Below, piece by piece: positions 1 to 10,332 of a stretch of 64,000 bases of DNA (position 1 is the stretch's first letter; every line of letters starts with the position of its first letter). The stretch comes from Anaspis maculata. Its lineage: Eukaryota; Arthropoda; Insecta; Coleoptera; Scraptiidae. The notes beneath the pieces were generated by a model, which saw only the letters and a list, made by a program, of their open reading frames with translations, did no database searches and was not told where the DNA came from. The stretch is from NCBI GenBank assembly GCA_949128115.1, contig OX421968.1:3720001-3784000 (forward strand). The letters run 5' to 3'. A program made the translations under genes and the position numbers.

Positions 1-157
1 AGATAGAAGAGATATGCTCACAATATCTTAGGTAATTACAATATTTACAATGAGGAAAAAAATTAACAGAAAATTATTGAACAAATTTTTTTTGAAATAA
101 ATGCAAATTTGTAGGAGAGTTTTTTGTGTTTCCCATTCAATGAAATTCACCCTGTAA
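1..157. mobile_element. Right-hand end of an unassigned fold-back-type element
   Basis: Position 149-157 reads CACCCTGTA, the same terminal motif that closes many inverted-repeat elements further along this window. If it is such an end, the element enters from outside the window. The rest of the stretch is AT-rich and shows no reading frame. It could instead be an end of the neighbouring transposon. Confidence 0.3.
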
Positions 158-197
158 TAATTTCAATTATTGTAAAAAAACTTGTTTCAATTTCACG

Positions 198-1084
198 TCA
201 TACTCCTTGAATGTGACCTCCTTGGGCAACCACAACTGCCGCAACCCTTCTTCTCCAACTCATTATGGCTCTTTGGATGGATATTTGGGGAAGCTCTTCC
301 CAATACTGGTTTAAGCCTTGTTGGAGCTCCTCAACTGTAGTGAACTGATTTCGTCCGTTGTCATGCAGACGTTGGCTGAGGTAGGGCCACACAAAATAGT
401 CCATGCGGTTCAAGTCTGGACTGAAGGGAGGCCAATTCGGTGGCTGTTCACCGTTAGCTCCATAGCTTCATTTAAATAATTATTGGTCGTTCTTGCCGTG
501 TGTGCCGGTGCACCGTCCTAAAAAAATTACTAATATTTCACAAGGCTTCTATCAGACTTGAGTTGCAAATTGACCTGCATAAAGATAAAATTTGGCGTGA
601 GTGCCCTAACTTGTGGTAAGATCACTTGGAGGATTCTTTCTTGATAATCTAAGGCATTCAGCCTCATGCCCTGCTCAAGAAATATTAGTGGCAGTTTGTG
701 ATAACAAGAAACACCCGCCCAAACCATTACAGAAGGAGCATGGTGATGCAACTCCCGATTGAGTCTGTTCAGTGGCACTTCAAATTTCTTCATATTTCTT
801 CCAATGTGCAAGCGATCATTCTGAGAATTTCGCAGTGGGTTGATATTGAATAATTTTTCACCAGAAAACCAAATGGCATTTATGTCATCCCTGTTAAAGA
901 ATCTCCGCAAAAGGTTTTGACACCGCACTAGCCTTCTGCTATTGACGGGATCGCTCAGCTTTTGAACATATCCACGTTCGACAACTTTGAGCTGCAATCG
1001 GGTTTTAGTGATTCTTCTCACCGATGTTCGAGAAATACCTAAAAAGTATGAAATCAAGTTATCAAAGGATTGATCCTGATCCAT
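198..1084 (-). pseudogene. Mariner/Tc1-superfamily transposase, central and C-terminal part (dead)
   Basis: DDE transposase fragment read on the minus strand. From its 5' side it shows a helix-turn-helix-like segment (GISRTSVRRI), then IWFSGEK...NSQNDR, the HHHAPSVMVWAG block, FMQ, then DGAPAHTA and WPPFSPDLNRMDYFVW, and ends at a stop at 198. These blocks are typical of mariner-like transposases, whose three catalytic acids lie in (T)DEK, QDGAPAHT and SPDLN. Here the first is lost: IWFSGEK has Gly where Asp is expected. FMQ and DGAPAHTA are separated by 57 nt that look like an intron (518-574), and about one base is missing near 455-462, which shifts the frame before the PPNWPPFSPDLN block. 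With these lesions and a displaced N-terminus it cannot make an active enzyme. Family assignment is firm; the exact subfamily is not. Confidence 0.85.
518..574 (-). other. Putative 57-nt intron in the transposase
   Basis: On the minus strand the frame runs FMQ, then CAG|GTCAAT at 575/574, and resumes after a T-rich tract ending TTTTTTTAG at 518 with GACGGTGCACC (DGAP). Removing the 57 nt joins FMQ to DGAPAHTA exactly at the expected catalytic motif, in phase 0. A short insertion that happens to look like an intron is the alternative. Confidence 0.6.
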
Positions 1085-1248
1085 AAATCAGAGGCTTCTG
1101 CAACTGAAGATGTTCAAAAAGTTATCCGCATGCCCACCTGTTATATGAGAGACCTGTCTCACAGATTTGCTTGTTCCAGGTCGGTTTGGCGGGCTGCATA
1201 TCAAGCCACTGACTTCCTCGGAGTTTTCCTTTAAATTATTGAATCAAT

Positions 1249-1377
1249 GGGTAGTATTAATAAAGAATAAGCATAAGCACTTGCTTGAATTTCATAGGCG
1301 TTGCTAGGGAAAGTCTGCTTAGCAACTCCTCAAAAATCTAAGCTTATGCTTATTTTTAATAATTACTAATACTACCC
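1249..1377. mobile_element. Small MITE-like inverted-repeat element
   Basis: It begins GGGTAGTATTAATAA and ends TTACTAATACTACCC, with inner arms around GAATAAGCATAAGC and GCTTATGCTTATT and a second small hairpin in the centre (GTTGCTA...TAGCAAC). It is 129 bp, carries no coding sequence, and sits in the DNA that separates the two transposase pieces. Confidence 0.65.
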
Positions 1378-2263
1378 GATTCTTTCCACCTTCCAATTTC
1401 ATAAACTTAATCTTAAGCTTTTTGGATAGAGATCACCGGATTATTATGATATTATGCTGATGTTCAAGTCGCGCTTCCGCTCGTGCACAAGAAATCTCAA
1501 TCATTTTCAGCTGTACTTACACGGACAGATCCTTCAAAAAGTTGATCTTTTGCGTTTGCACATTATTCTGAATAAACTGGTGGGCTCTTTTTTTTTGCCG
1601 AAGCAGTATAAGTTATAAGATTCAGTAATAATTACTTCAACTATTAAAAAGATGTTTTCGTGCTGCCATAACCGAAAATGACAATATGCGCTCGGTGTCC
1701 TGCACTGTGATATTCAGAAAAAGATCTAGAGCGGCAAAGTAAAAAGTACACATGAAAAATAAACTAACCTTGCAAAACCATGCAGAATTCAAGAGAGACC
1801 ACGTTTCCAATGTTATAGCTTGAAATTTTCGGTTTAAATCAGTTAAAATCATGAATAATCATTTTCAAAATTGATATTTTAGGGTCATTTTTCTAATAGC
1901 TGTTGGTACAATTGCAGAATGATTTTTGACGTTTTGTGGCGCCAAGGTTTAGAAGTGATTAATGTATGCCACTTTCCGTGTTTCGTCGTCACACAAGACA
2001 CTAGAGCTCAGTGATTTTGGGATTATTGGGGGGATGACCCTTCTAATTGGGGAGGGGGAGGGCGGTTTTGAGCAAGAAAATTCAAACATAGGACGCAATT
2101 GTTCAAATCGACATTTGACACACAAAAATCTGCATCTAGTAGGTATATGCCTCGTGCCTTGGTGATAAATGGCAGAAGTACCAACTTGAAATTTATTACA
2201 ATGATTTCCGAGATATGACCTTATTTATTTGTAATTTTATTAAAAGCAGCACGAAAAACGATG
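1378..2263. other. Interval inside the broken transposon, no gene seen
   Basis: About 0.9 kb between two hairpin elements. No frame here looks like protein, and it does not supply the missing part of the transposase. It is probably inserted or rearranged DNA. Confidence 0.4.
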
Positions 2264-2381
2264 TATGCTACTCGCGCTGAAAACGGCATAGCATAACTCT
2301 CTTACATGCAGCTCTCGGCCTAGGGCCTCGAGCTGCATTCACTTTCGTTATGCTATGCCCGGTTTTCGGCGCTAGTAACAT
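2264..2381. repeat. 118-bp imperfect palindrome
   Basis: The left arm, with GCTGAAAACGGCATAGCATAAC, pairs with the right arm GTTATGCTATGCCCGGTTTTCGGC, and the centre is a second GC-rich hairpin around GGCCTAGGGCC. No coding sequence. It lies 13 bp from the N-terminal transposase fragment, whose frame stops at its edge, so it may be a MITE that helped break the gene. Confidence 0.65.
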
Positions 2382-2394
2382 AAAATACTATAGC

Positions 2395-2595
2395 TTACTC
2401 CATTATTGACCGTGGCTGGTCTGCCACTACCATAACTCTTCGATTGATCGATCCAGTTTCTCTGATTTTTTTGGCCAAATCGAAAAGCGTTCGCTTTTTG
2501 AAATTTCGTTGAGGAAATTGAGCAATTATTTGTCTGATGATACGGCCAGAGTCAAGTAGAGCTTTGATGAGGATTTTATCCTCTGTCGAAAGCAT
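2395..2595 (-). pseudogene. Transposase N-terminal fragment
   Basis: A 66-codon frame starting MLSTEDKILIKALLDSG, with the RIIRQIIAQFP and IRETGSINRR segments typical of the first DNA-binding helix-turn-helix of mariner-like transposases. It faces the same way as the fragment at 198-1084 and is probably the same gene, separated from it by 1.3 kb holding two hairpin elements. It ends in a stop straight after the SINRR block. Confidence 0.75.
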
Positions 2596-3359
2596 TTTTG
2601 AGTTTAGGTACCTAATTCAATCGCAAAACTGACTCTGACTTCACTGTCAACACTTTGTCATGGTTACCGCAAGAATAAATTATTTTTCCAAAGCCCACCT
2701 AGCATTTTCATCACAACTGTGTTAGAACCGAGGCTATAGAAAAATTATATGCATGGATGATAATAGGTGAATTTGGGAATTAGTATTAACCCTTTGAACT
2801 TTTGACATTCAATTACGAATGATAATGACCATTAATAGTTCCTTTGAAATAAATTACAAATTTCAAAAATGTTGCATCCAACAAAAATTGTAAGTTTTGG
2901 GAATTTTTTGTAAAATAGTTATATTTCCGGAGCGGATGAATCGATTGAAGTTATCTTGGTGTCAAAATGTAGAGAAAAGTTAATTTTCCTCAAATCTCTC
3001 ATCTGTTAGATCATTCCGATAACCTTCAGTATAAAAAAAAACCAGATAGCAAAAAGAGCGCACATGTTCGAAAAACGCTCCGCCATTTTGCATTCCAAAA
3101 TTCCATTTTCAACGCAAGCCCTTACAGCCAACTCAATTGGCTAGCAATTATTGATACCAAGTTCATGAAAATCGACAAGATAGAAAAATTCGGCAAGCTC
3201 AATTTCAATTAGGTACTCGGATCTGTTTGGAAAAGTAGCAAGCAGGCTTTTTAGCGCACTTCTCCAATCGGGAAGGCGCTCTTGTCCTCGCTTTGTCCGT
3301 CCGTCCGTCACAGCATCTAGTCCTAGACGAAAAGGTTTTTGGCGAAAATTTTTCACTCC
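2596..3359. other. Repetitive non-coding stretch
   Basis: No gene is visible. The part from about 2920 resembles 6880-7180 (shared phrases on the theme of 'gaaccgattgagctgatttt' and 'attgataccaa'), and GTCCGTCCGTCCGTC at 3296-3310 recurs in inverted form near 38570. These look like pieces of one dispersed repeat family. Confidence 0.4.
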
Positions 3360-4080
3360 AATGGGTAGCTCATGACCCTGTATCCCGAACCAAGAAAAAT
3401 CTCGACGAAATAATGATAAACAATTACAATAATAACAATTTAGTGTGGCGCGGCATCGCCGTTGAATGCTGCATTTCAGAAGCCGGCCTGATCTCGAAAG
3501 TTATCACATGCGAGGAAGTACCCGATCTTATCATTTTACAATAATACATATGCAGAGTTATATTTAGAGGAGAATTTGAACTTAATTTTAATGAAAATTC
3601 CACATCGGTGCGAGGTACCAGTCAATAGTTATGAATTTTTGAAAATGACTCCGAAGCTACGGCTCGGCCGCAAAAGATTATTCGTTCGTTGCTTGCTGGT
3701 GCTTGATATCCTTTTCTCCGAACAAAACGGAATCAATACAGAAAATATTTCAACTTGAATGGGTAGCTCATGGCCTTGGTACGCGAACCAAGAAAAATCT
3801 TCCCGAAATAATCATAAACAATTACAATAATAACATTTTGGTGTAAGGCGGCTTCGCCGATTAAGTGCTGGAATTCGCAGTTAGATGTTGAAAGTTGGGA
3901 TATGCGGGTAGCTACATGTTTTTATAACAACCCATCACTACATGTACGGGATTATATTTAGAGAACAATTTGAACTTTCTTTTGATAAAAACTCCACTTC
4001 GATCCGACCGTTGGGTCAATTGTTATGAATTTTTGAAAACGACCCCAAAACAACGGCTCGGCGCATATACGCATCCCTAC
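3360..4080 (+). repeat. Tandem duplication, period about 398 bp
   Basis: Two diverged direct copies, each beginning near ATGGGTAGCTCATG (about 3360 and 3758). Both continue through AACCAAGAAAAATCT, AACAATTACAATAATAAC and AGTTATGAATTTTTGAAAA, and end near ACGGCTCGGC. The short frames inside are not conserved between copies, so this is non-coding repeat. Confidence 0.75.
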
Positions 4081-4366
4081 AAATTTAAAATCAGACGTGC
4101 CATTAACACTATTCAACATTTTGAAATCGTCATTACTAGGTACCTAAAGGATAATGGCACTCAAATTACGAAACATGTTCGCTCAATAACAAAAAAAAAA
4201 GTAGGTAGGTATCACTAAAAATCATGTGACAGACTACCATTTTTTCGGTTTTTCGATCAAAAAGAATTGTTCCAATTCAGAAATAAACCCGATATTCGTG
4301 TTCAGTAGGTCGGAAGCAGTTGGAAAATATTCTTTTATAAGTAACAGAATGACGCTTATGTGGCCG

Positions 4367-4370
<4 letters not shown>

Positions 4371-4400
<30 letters not shown>
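4371..4400 (+). repeat. (GTCT)n microsatellite
   Basis: Seven to eight perfect GTCT units. Similar GTCC/GTCT tracts occur at 3296 and 36690 and in inverted form near 38570, always beside the same dispersed repeat material. Confidence 0.9.
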
Positions 4401-4515
4401 TCGTGTAGAAACTAAGATGCTGTACTCCTTCTCGAGAATTGAAGCAAGAGCCTTGGAACTTTATCCGATGAATAGCTCAGGTCCTCAAGAACCAATAAAT
4501 AGGCAGATTGGCTTT

Positions 4516-4734
4516 CATAATTCTGCCGCCATCTTGGCTGCCATATTGAAATCTCTTATTAGTGGAACGATTGTCATGAAACTTGAAACTTATCCTTGTC
4601 TAGTGCGATCATTTTTATTTTCAAGCCAAATTTCATGATTCCGCCACCACCTTGGCCGCCATATTGAAATCTCTTATATGTGGAAGGATTTTCATGAAAC
4701 TTGAAAGTTACCCTTGTCTCGGATGATCATTCTT
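4516..4734 (+). repeat. 120-bp tandem repeat, left block
   Basis: Nearly two monomers built on TTTCATGATTCCGCC, a GCCGCCATCTTGG-like segment, GCCATATTGAAATCTCTTA, and CATGAAACTTG. The same monomers resume at 6342, so the LINE between them was inserted into an existing array. Each monomer carries one or two GCCAT cores. Confidence 0.8.
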
Positions 4735-6341
4735 AGATAGATAGATAGATAGATGTATTTAAACTTATGTGTACATTAACGTGAAGGTACAGATAAGCTA
4801 GGGAGATAGTTCAGCTCTGGCCGATCTTCCACTATTCCCTCTTGTAAAAATAAAATAAAATATAAATATAACAAATAGAGATAAAATACATTGAATTTAT
4901 ACAATAATAAAACTTTAAAACTTTCACATGGCCGACAGCACACTGTTCAGATCAGATGTTTTCCAAAAATCAACAAACTCATCAGTTGTGTAGAAACAGT
5001 GTGTCTTCAGAAAGCGCTTGAGTTTTCTTTCTAGGCTGCTGACAGTTAGACACTTCCATTCATCCGGCAACAAATTAAAAAACTTAATAGACAGATATCT
5101 GAACGTAGATTTGGTTTTCTCTAGACGAAATCTTGGAGCTAAAACAAAATTAGATCTGGTATTATACAACCCCTTGTGGATGGTGAAGGTTTTGCGAGCA
5201 TACATTACACACTCATAAATATACTGGTTGGTACAAGTAAGTATTCCCATTTCAGTGAAAAGAGGTCTGCAAGAGACTTTCTGACCCGCTCCCGTTATTG
5301 TTCTAATGGCGCGCTTTTGCAGAATGAGAATCCGGCCGGCGTGTGACGAGCCCCCCCAGACCAAAATCCCGTACGACATCACACAATGAAACAGAGCGTA
5401 GTAACACAGCATCAATGTATCCCCAGATAGCTGACAGGTCAAACAGCGCAAAAGATAAATCACCTTGGACAATCTGCGTTCCAGCCAGTCTACATGCGCC
5501 TCAAAGGAGAGTCTGCCGTCAAAAAGCAGGCCAAGGCATTTCACAGGGTCCTGAGGCGAAAGAGCCCTACCAAGTGAGAAAAGGAGGTTCTGGGTCTTGG
5601 TCACGTTTAGGCAAAGTTTGTTCAGGGAAAAGAAATGTTCTGTGACTGTCAGTGCCTCATCACGAAGAGCCCCGAGTGTCTGCAAGTCGCCGCTCGTAGT
5701 CAGGAGAGTGGTGTCATCAGCATATATCACACAGTTCGTGGACAGAAAGCTCCCAATGTCGTTGATATATAATATAAAGAGGAGAGGCCCTAAGATGGAT
5801 CCCTGCGGAACGCCATGACTCAGGTTGCGGAAAGAGGACATCTTTCCCCCCAAACCAACGCATTGTGAGCGTCCCCTCAAAAATGACTCGATAAAAAGCA
5901 GGGGAGGGCCTCTCACACCGTAACTCCGTAATTTGGCGATTAATACGTCATGTGACACGCAATCGAAGGCCTTTGACAAGTCACAGAAAGAGGCCGCAGC
6001 CATCTGACCTCTCTCCCAAGCCTCAGTGATCGCAGTCACCATCTCCATGAGGGCACGGACCGTGGAACCACCCCTAACAAATCCGAACTGAGCAGACGTC
6101 ACAATCTTGAATCTCTCCAGAAAATCAACCAATCTGCTCCGAAAAGCTATCTCCAGAATCTTAGAAACCACAGGCAAGATCGAAATAGGACGGTAATTAT
6201 CCAGGTTGGACCTGTCACCCTTTTTGAAGACAGGGACCACTTTTGCCGGTTTTAAATTTTCCGGGAAGACGCCGTGCAAAAAACATAAATTGACTAGATG
6301 TACCAGTGGTTCACACAACAAGTCACCGACAAGTTTTATAG
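4735..6341 (-). mobile_element. 5'-truncated non-LTR retrotransposon (LINE)
   Basis: The element reads on the minus strand. It is cut off at about 6341 just upstream of the reverse-transcriptase core, and its 3' end is a (ATCT)n tail, seen as AGAT repeats at 4735-4754. It sits inside a 120-bp tandem array. The uninterrupted monomer (GATCATTCTTATTTTC at 6571) shows the join, and about 4 bp (CTTA) appear on both sides as a minimal target duplication. Five-prime truncation and a simple-repeat tail are typical of target-primed reverse transcription. The long open frame suggests a fairly recent insertion. Confidence 0.88.
4924..6321 (-). CDS. Reverse transcriptase of a Jockey/CR1-like LINE, C-terminal part
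   Basis: An open 465-codon frame. In order: VFKKGDRSNLDNYRPISIL near residue 35 (fingers), FCDLSKAFDCVSHDVL near 110 (motif A, first catalytic Asp), HGVPQGSILGPLLFILYIND near 165 (motif B), YADDTTLL near 200 (motif C, two catalytic Asp), then the thumb and a cysteine- and aromatic-rich tail ending at a stop at 4924. A full ORF2 would have an endonuclease domain upstream; it is missing because the insertion is 5' truncated, so the first Met is only the first available codon and not a true start. All visible RT motifs are intact. The DLSKAFD and YADDT forms fit the Jockey/CR1/R1 group; I cannot choose among these by eye. Confidence 0.9.
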   Translation of the reverse strand: MLCEPLVHLVNLCFLHGVFPENLKPAKVVPVFKKGDRSNLDNYRPISILPVVSKILEIAFRSRLVDFLERFKIVTSAQFGFVRGGSTVRALMEMVTAITEAWERGQMAAASFCDLSKAFDCVSHDVLIAKLRSYGVRGPPLLFIESFLRGRSQCVGLGGKMSSFRNLSHGVPQGSILGPLLFILYINDIGSFLSTNCVIYADDTTLLTTSGDLQTLGALRDEALTVTEHFFSLNKLCLNVTKTQNLLFSLGRALSPQDPVKCLGLLFDGRLSFEAHVDWLERRLSKVIYLLRCLTCQLSGDTLMLCYYALFHCVMSYGILVWGGSSHAGRILILQKRAIRTITGAGQKVSCRPLFTEMGILTCTNQYIYECVMYARKTFTIHKGLYNTRSNFVLAPRFRLEKTKSTFRYLSIKFFNLLPDEWKCLTVSSLERKLKRFLKTHCFYTTDEFVDFWKTSDLNSVLSAM

Positions 6342-6760
6342 CTTATTCTCAAACCGAGTTTCATGATTCCGCCGCCATCTTGACTGCCATATTGAAGTAT
6401 CTTATTCAGTGGAACGATTTTAATAAAACTTGGAACTGACCCTTGTCTCGTATGATCATTTTTATTTTCAAGTCAAATTTCATGATTCCGCCACCATCTT
6501 GGCCGCCATATTGAAATCTCTTGTATGTGGAAGGATTTTCATGAAACTTGGAAGTTACCCTTGTCTCGGATGATCATTCTTATTTTCAAACTGAGTTTCA
6601 TGATTCCGCCGCCATCTTGGCCGCCATATTGAAATATCTTATTTAGTGGAACGATTTCATGAAACTTGGAACTTACCTTGTCTAGTACGATGATTTTCAA
6701 GCCGAATTTCATTATTCTGCCGAAATTTTGACCGTCATATTGAAATTGTTTGCCCAAATA
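6342..6760 (+). repeat. 120-bp tandem repeat, right block
   Basis: About 3.5 monomers; CATGATTCCGCC recurs near 6360, 6480 and 6599. Each unit holds GCCGCCATCTTGGCCGCCAT or a variant, then GGAACGATTTTCATGAAACTTGGAA-like sequence. It continues the array broken by the LINE. Inverted monomers appear again at 37.8-38.0 kb. Confidence 0.85.
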
Positions 6761-6880
6761 ACGGTAGAGTAGAACCCTAGTTACTCAACATATTGCGTTC
6801 ACTAATCCTTCAAAAAGGAAGTGCGCTACTGAGCCTCATGCCCATGAGGCATATTCGCTTGTTTAAATTCGCTATATCTC
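6761..6880. repeat. Dispersed repeat end shared with 37707-37810
   Basis: The stretch with AGTGCGCTACTGAGCCTCATG and ATGAGGCATATTCGCTTG has an inverted counterpart at about 37707-37810 (CAAGCGAATATGCCTCATGG). In both places it directly borders the GCCGCCAT monomers, so monomers and this end belong to one larger element family. Confidence 0.7.
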
Positions 6881-7181
6881 AACAACAGTTGAACCGATTG
6901 AGCTGATTTTGGTTTCAAAACGTAGAAAGAGGTCTGTTCTTTCTTGTTATGCTTTCAGTTGTGTCTTTTTCACAATTTTTCATAAAAAAAACGACAGCAA
7001 AAGAAGGCTTATTTTCGATTGTGTCGGCCATTTTGAATTTCGATATGACGCCTATTCTTTTACATCATTCCTGTAGCCTATTCTATTAGCTAAACATTGA
7101 TACCAAATTTGTTGAAATCGGCCAAGAAACAAAAATTTGGCGAGGAAAAGAAAACAGTGCGGTTTTTTTTGGCCCACCCGG

Positions 7182-7784
7182 TACAAGGTGTTTCAGCGAT
7201 AATAGCAAAAAATTTAACTGGTGGGTAGGTAGATCTCGTCAAAATACGACGAAAACCTTTATACTGTTTTGCAAAAGTTCGGCCTAATGGCAAAGATACA
7301 GCCCTTGGAAGTTCACTTTTTCGGATTTTAGAATTTATAGTAACTGAAAAACGTTTCGAAAAAATTAACTTAAATTCAGCATAAGCTGATTTTTCAACAT
7401 AATCTATCAAGCTGCTAAATTTTGAAAGAAGCCAACCAGTAGCATAGAAATTATGGGAGGTCACCTTGAGTCAACTTTTCTTCGGAAGCTTCTAAATTAT
7501 TGACCCACGTAACTCCTACGCCACTGGTTTTTAAAATGTGATCCTTTCAAAATGTGGCAGGTCGGTAGATAGTTTCGACAAACCAGTCTATGGTAAATCT
7601 AAGTTAATTTCGTCAAAACCTTCCTGAGTTACAAATTTTTAAAATCTGAAAAAAGTGAACTTTGAAGGGCTGTATCTTCGTCATTAGGCCGAACTGTGCA
7701 AAATGGTATATAGGTTTTCGTCATATTTTGACGGGATCTACCCAGAGTTGAATTTTTTTGCTATTATCGCTGAAACACCCTGTA
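7182..7784. mobile_element. Fold-back element, family D (copy 1)
   Basis: It starts TACAAGGTGTTTCAGCGATAA and ends TTATCGCTGAAACACCCTGTA, with long inverted arms that include GTTCGGCCTAATGGCAAAGA and its complement (TCATTAGGCCGAACT) and AGGGCTGTATCTTCG. About 600 bp, no real coding sequence; the long minus-strand frame over its left half is just the arm. A second copy is at 60200-60762. Confidence 0.85.
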
Positions 7785-10271
7785 TTTAGAAAGATTCCGA
7801 ACTTCTCAGCCCTGCTCTAGGAACATTCTGGGTTTAGGGGTATCCTGGCTAGAAAGCTTTGGCTTTGGCAGATATAAGTAGGCAATGATAAGTCTATGCA
7901 TAGAAACTAAATGAATTTAAACTCTTCTGCTCCGTTCAAGGCTAATAAAACGAAACCTATTGAAGAGCAGATTTTGAGGGTAGCTACGTTCGGGATAAGC
8001 TACATCATCATCAGCAGCAAGGGAAGGGACAGACGCTTCAGAAACCTTCTGCGGATACCCTCCATCTGATCGCTGTGTTTGGCATAATAAGGAGGCCAAA
8101 TACAGGATGCATAATCCATGGCGGGACAGTACGCAGGATTCTCTATATACAAAGAGAATTAGCAAACCGAGTCGAAGAGTACGCCAAAATCACGCTTCAA
8201 ATCCCAATTTTTTTTTTCGAAATCATAACTGTTGGAAGGTCTATCATTTTCTCACTGATGGACAAATTAGCATGCAGATTTTGTTTGTTGGATCCGTCTT
8301 GCACAACATCATTCAGCTTGTGATTACAATTATTTGACTTGATAGCGTTGTGAAATTTTAACAAGTTTTTAATGATTTTTTAAATGCTCCCTGGAGGACC
8401 GAATAATCTTTATGGTAACGCTGGGAAATCAATTTGACTGTCACGTTTCGGTTTCACCTTTTAATGTCAACGATCACGCAAAATCGAAGACCTCTTATTT
8501 TCGATTCAGCAAACTTGATTAGATCTTGAAGAATCGCACATATAATACAGGTCCTGGTTCCACCAAAAAGTCGACACAGTGTTAACGGCAACAGGCTGTT
8601 AAATAGATTTTGTTCTGAAGAATACTAATTGTTTGACTATATGGAAAATTCGTAAAGTACTTATCACACGGAAGAGTCCTTGGGTGGATGATGGGAGGAC
8701 ACGACACGACCAGGTTTAGTATTATGAGTGTTCACAAATTTTCAGGGATTCCTGAGGTCATCTGCCCGATACATTCGTAACGCTTCTGGTATGCTTATTG
8801 TTTACGCGGTTTTCCCTTCAATTAATGCCCAAAATTTCTGTCGTTGGGTGTTTCGTGAATAGCCAGGTTTTGATGTGGTTAGATTAGAATATTGGCTCAA
8901 ATGCAAGCGCAGTTGGCGGCCGTGCGACCGTACGTCGAACTTTATTGTGATTTATAAGAAACAGGAAGTGCCAATTTCGATACGAAAAAGGGAATGGCTT
9001 GTACGGGTCTGGATGGTACTTTAAGTTGTTGAGGACACATATAATGTTGCACGACAAGCTTAAAAAAACTGTCAACAAGGCACTGAGCACCGAGAGCTTG
9101 AACCTGCGTTCTCTTGGCCTATTTTTTACCAGCAAACACGCAATCTTCAACTTGGGTACCTACCGCATGAGCACCATGGGGTGCCAATTTTCAACACACA
9201 ATTTGTAAATCCCACTGCTCCGTAAGTGTATATGTGCATCAGAGGTTCAAATCACCGTGAAGTTAAAAATGTTCAATGCGCTCGAGAAATAAACGTATCA
9301 TAAAACAGAATAAAATGCTAAAAGATAACTTTGGATCTCGGAGCAATTTCGGTTTCAAGATATAGGGATAGGTATATGTAATAGTAAACGGAGAATTGAT
9401 CCCAACTATAATCTGTTTGATGAAATCAACAATCGAAACTAATAAGGGTAAATTTCCCTTGACGTATTCAAAGTGCACGGAATTTGCACGCCTAATTATC
9501 AAATTTCCGTTACCTATATACACTTAACACTGTGCTGAAACCTTGACTGTTACACAAAACGCGAGTAATTACTGATTAATACAGTTCCTGCAAGTGAATG
9601 TGGGCATATAAAATGTCAATTTTAGCATAAGTGCTTGGTTTGGTGAAGCCTGATAGAACTCTGTATTTCATCAGAGCGGTGAACTCCAAAAATCCAAATT
9701 GTAGAACTAACACTTCTTCCTATATTCCGCTTTCGCAGTTTTTATTTCGTATATCTTTTTATGCGAAAGCAATCTAATTCGCGTGTTTGTATTAATGCAA
9801 CATTTTAATAGTGTACTCTGAAATTTCATTCGTTTTTAGAAATCAACCGGTGCGCGGATACCTCTGCAGGTAAAAGTCAAATTCCTTTGAATAAAATCGA
9901 GTTAGTTTAGATGTCAACGTAAAGGATTCGCGACACATTTATTGACCATAATTGTTATCAGACTGGAAACATAGAAGTTCCCCAGTGATAAAATGCACGT
10001 TCCGATTTGCATATAAAATACAAACTGGCCGCTTAATATTGCTACCTTTGGCTTGGACTTGTTTTGTTTATACTCAACAAAATGCAAGCCTGATGCAAGC
10101 TACAATATTGAAAGCAGTATATTTGAACTACATATTTGTAATTTGTATACCTCTATATCTACATATTCTGGGTCTTTTTTCTCTCGCAAAAAAATATTTT
10201 GTGCTTTGGTATTCTATGACAATGCACAAAATCATTATCAGGAAGTGGACGTGGTTAAGTGGATTAGCGCC
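7785..10271. other. No recognisable gene, 2.5 kb
   Basis: AT-rich sequence with only short frames on both strands, none with recognisable motifs or conserved spacing. No inverted-repeat element or RNA gene was seen. Confidence 0.5.
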
Positions 10272-10332
10272 TAGCCACACCAAAAAATTTATTTTTTTTG
10301 GAATAAAGACCATTTATTATTATTATTATCAA
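10272..10332 (+). mobile_element. Retroelement 3' tail
   Basis: GGAATAAAGACC followed by (ATT)n at about 10312-10330 looks like the 3' end of a LINE or SINE with a simple-repeat tail. The body upstream is too short or diverged to classify. Confidence 0.4.

Noticed and set aside
3293..4218. Three short frames in the 398-bp tandem repeat
   Set aside because: The two repeat copies keep nucleotide similarity but not the reading frame.
7090..7464. 124-codon minus-strand frame
   Set aside because: It runs across the left arm of family D into flanking repeat; the second copy of D does not keep the frame.
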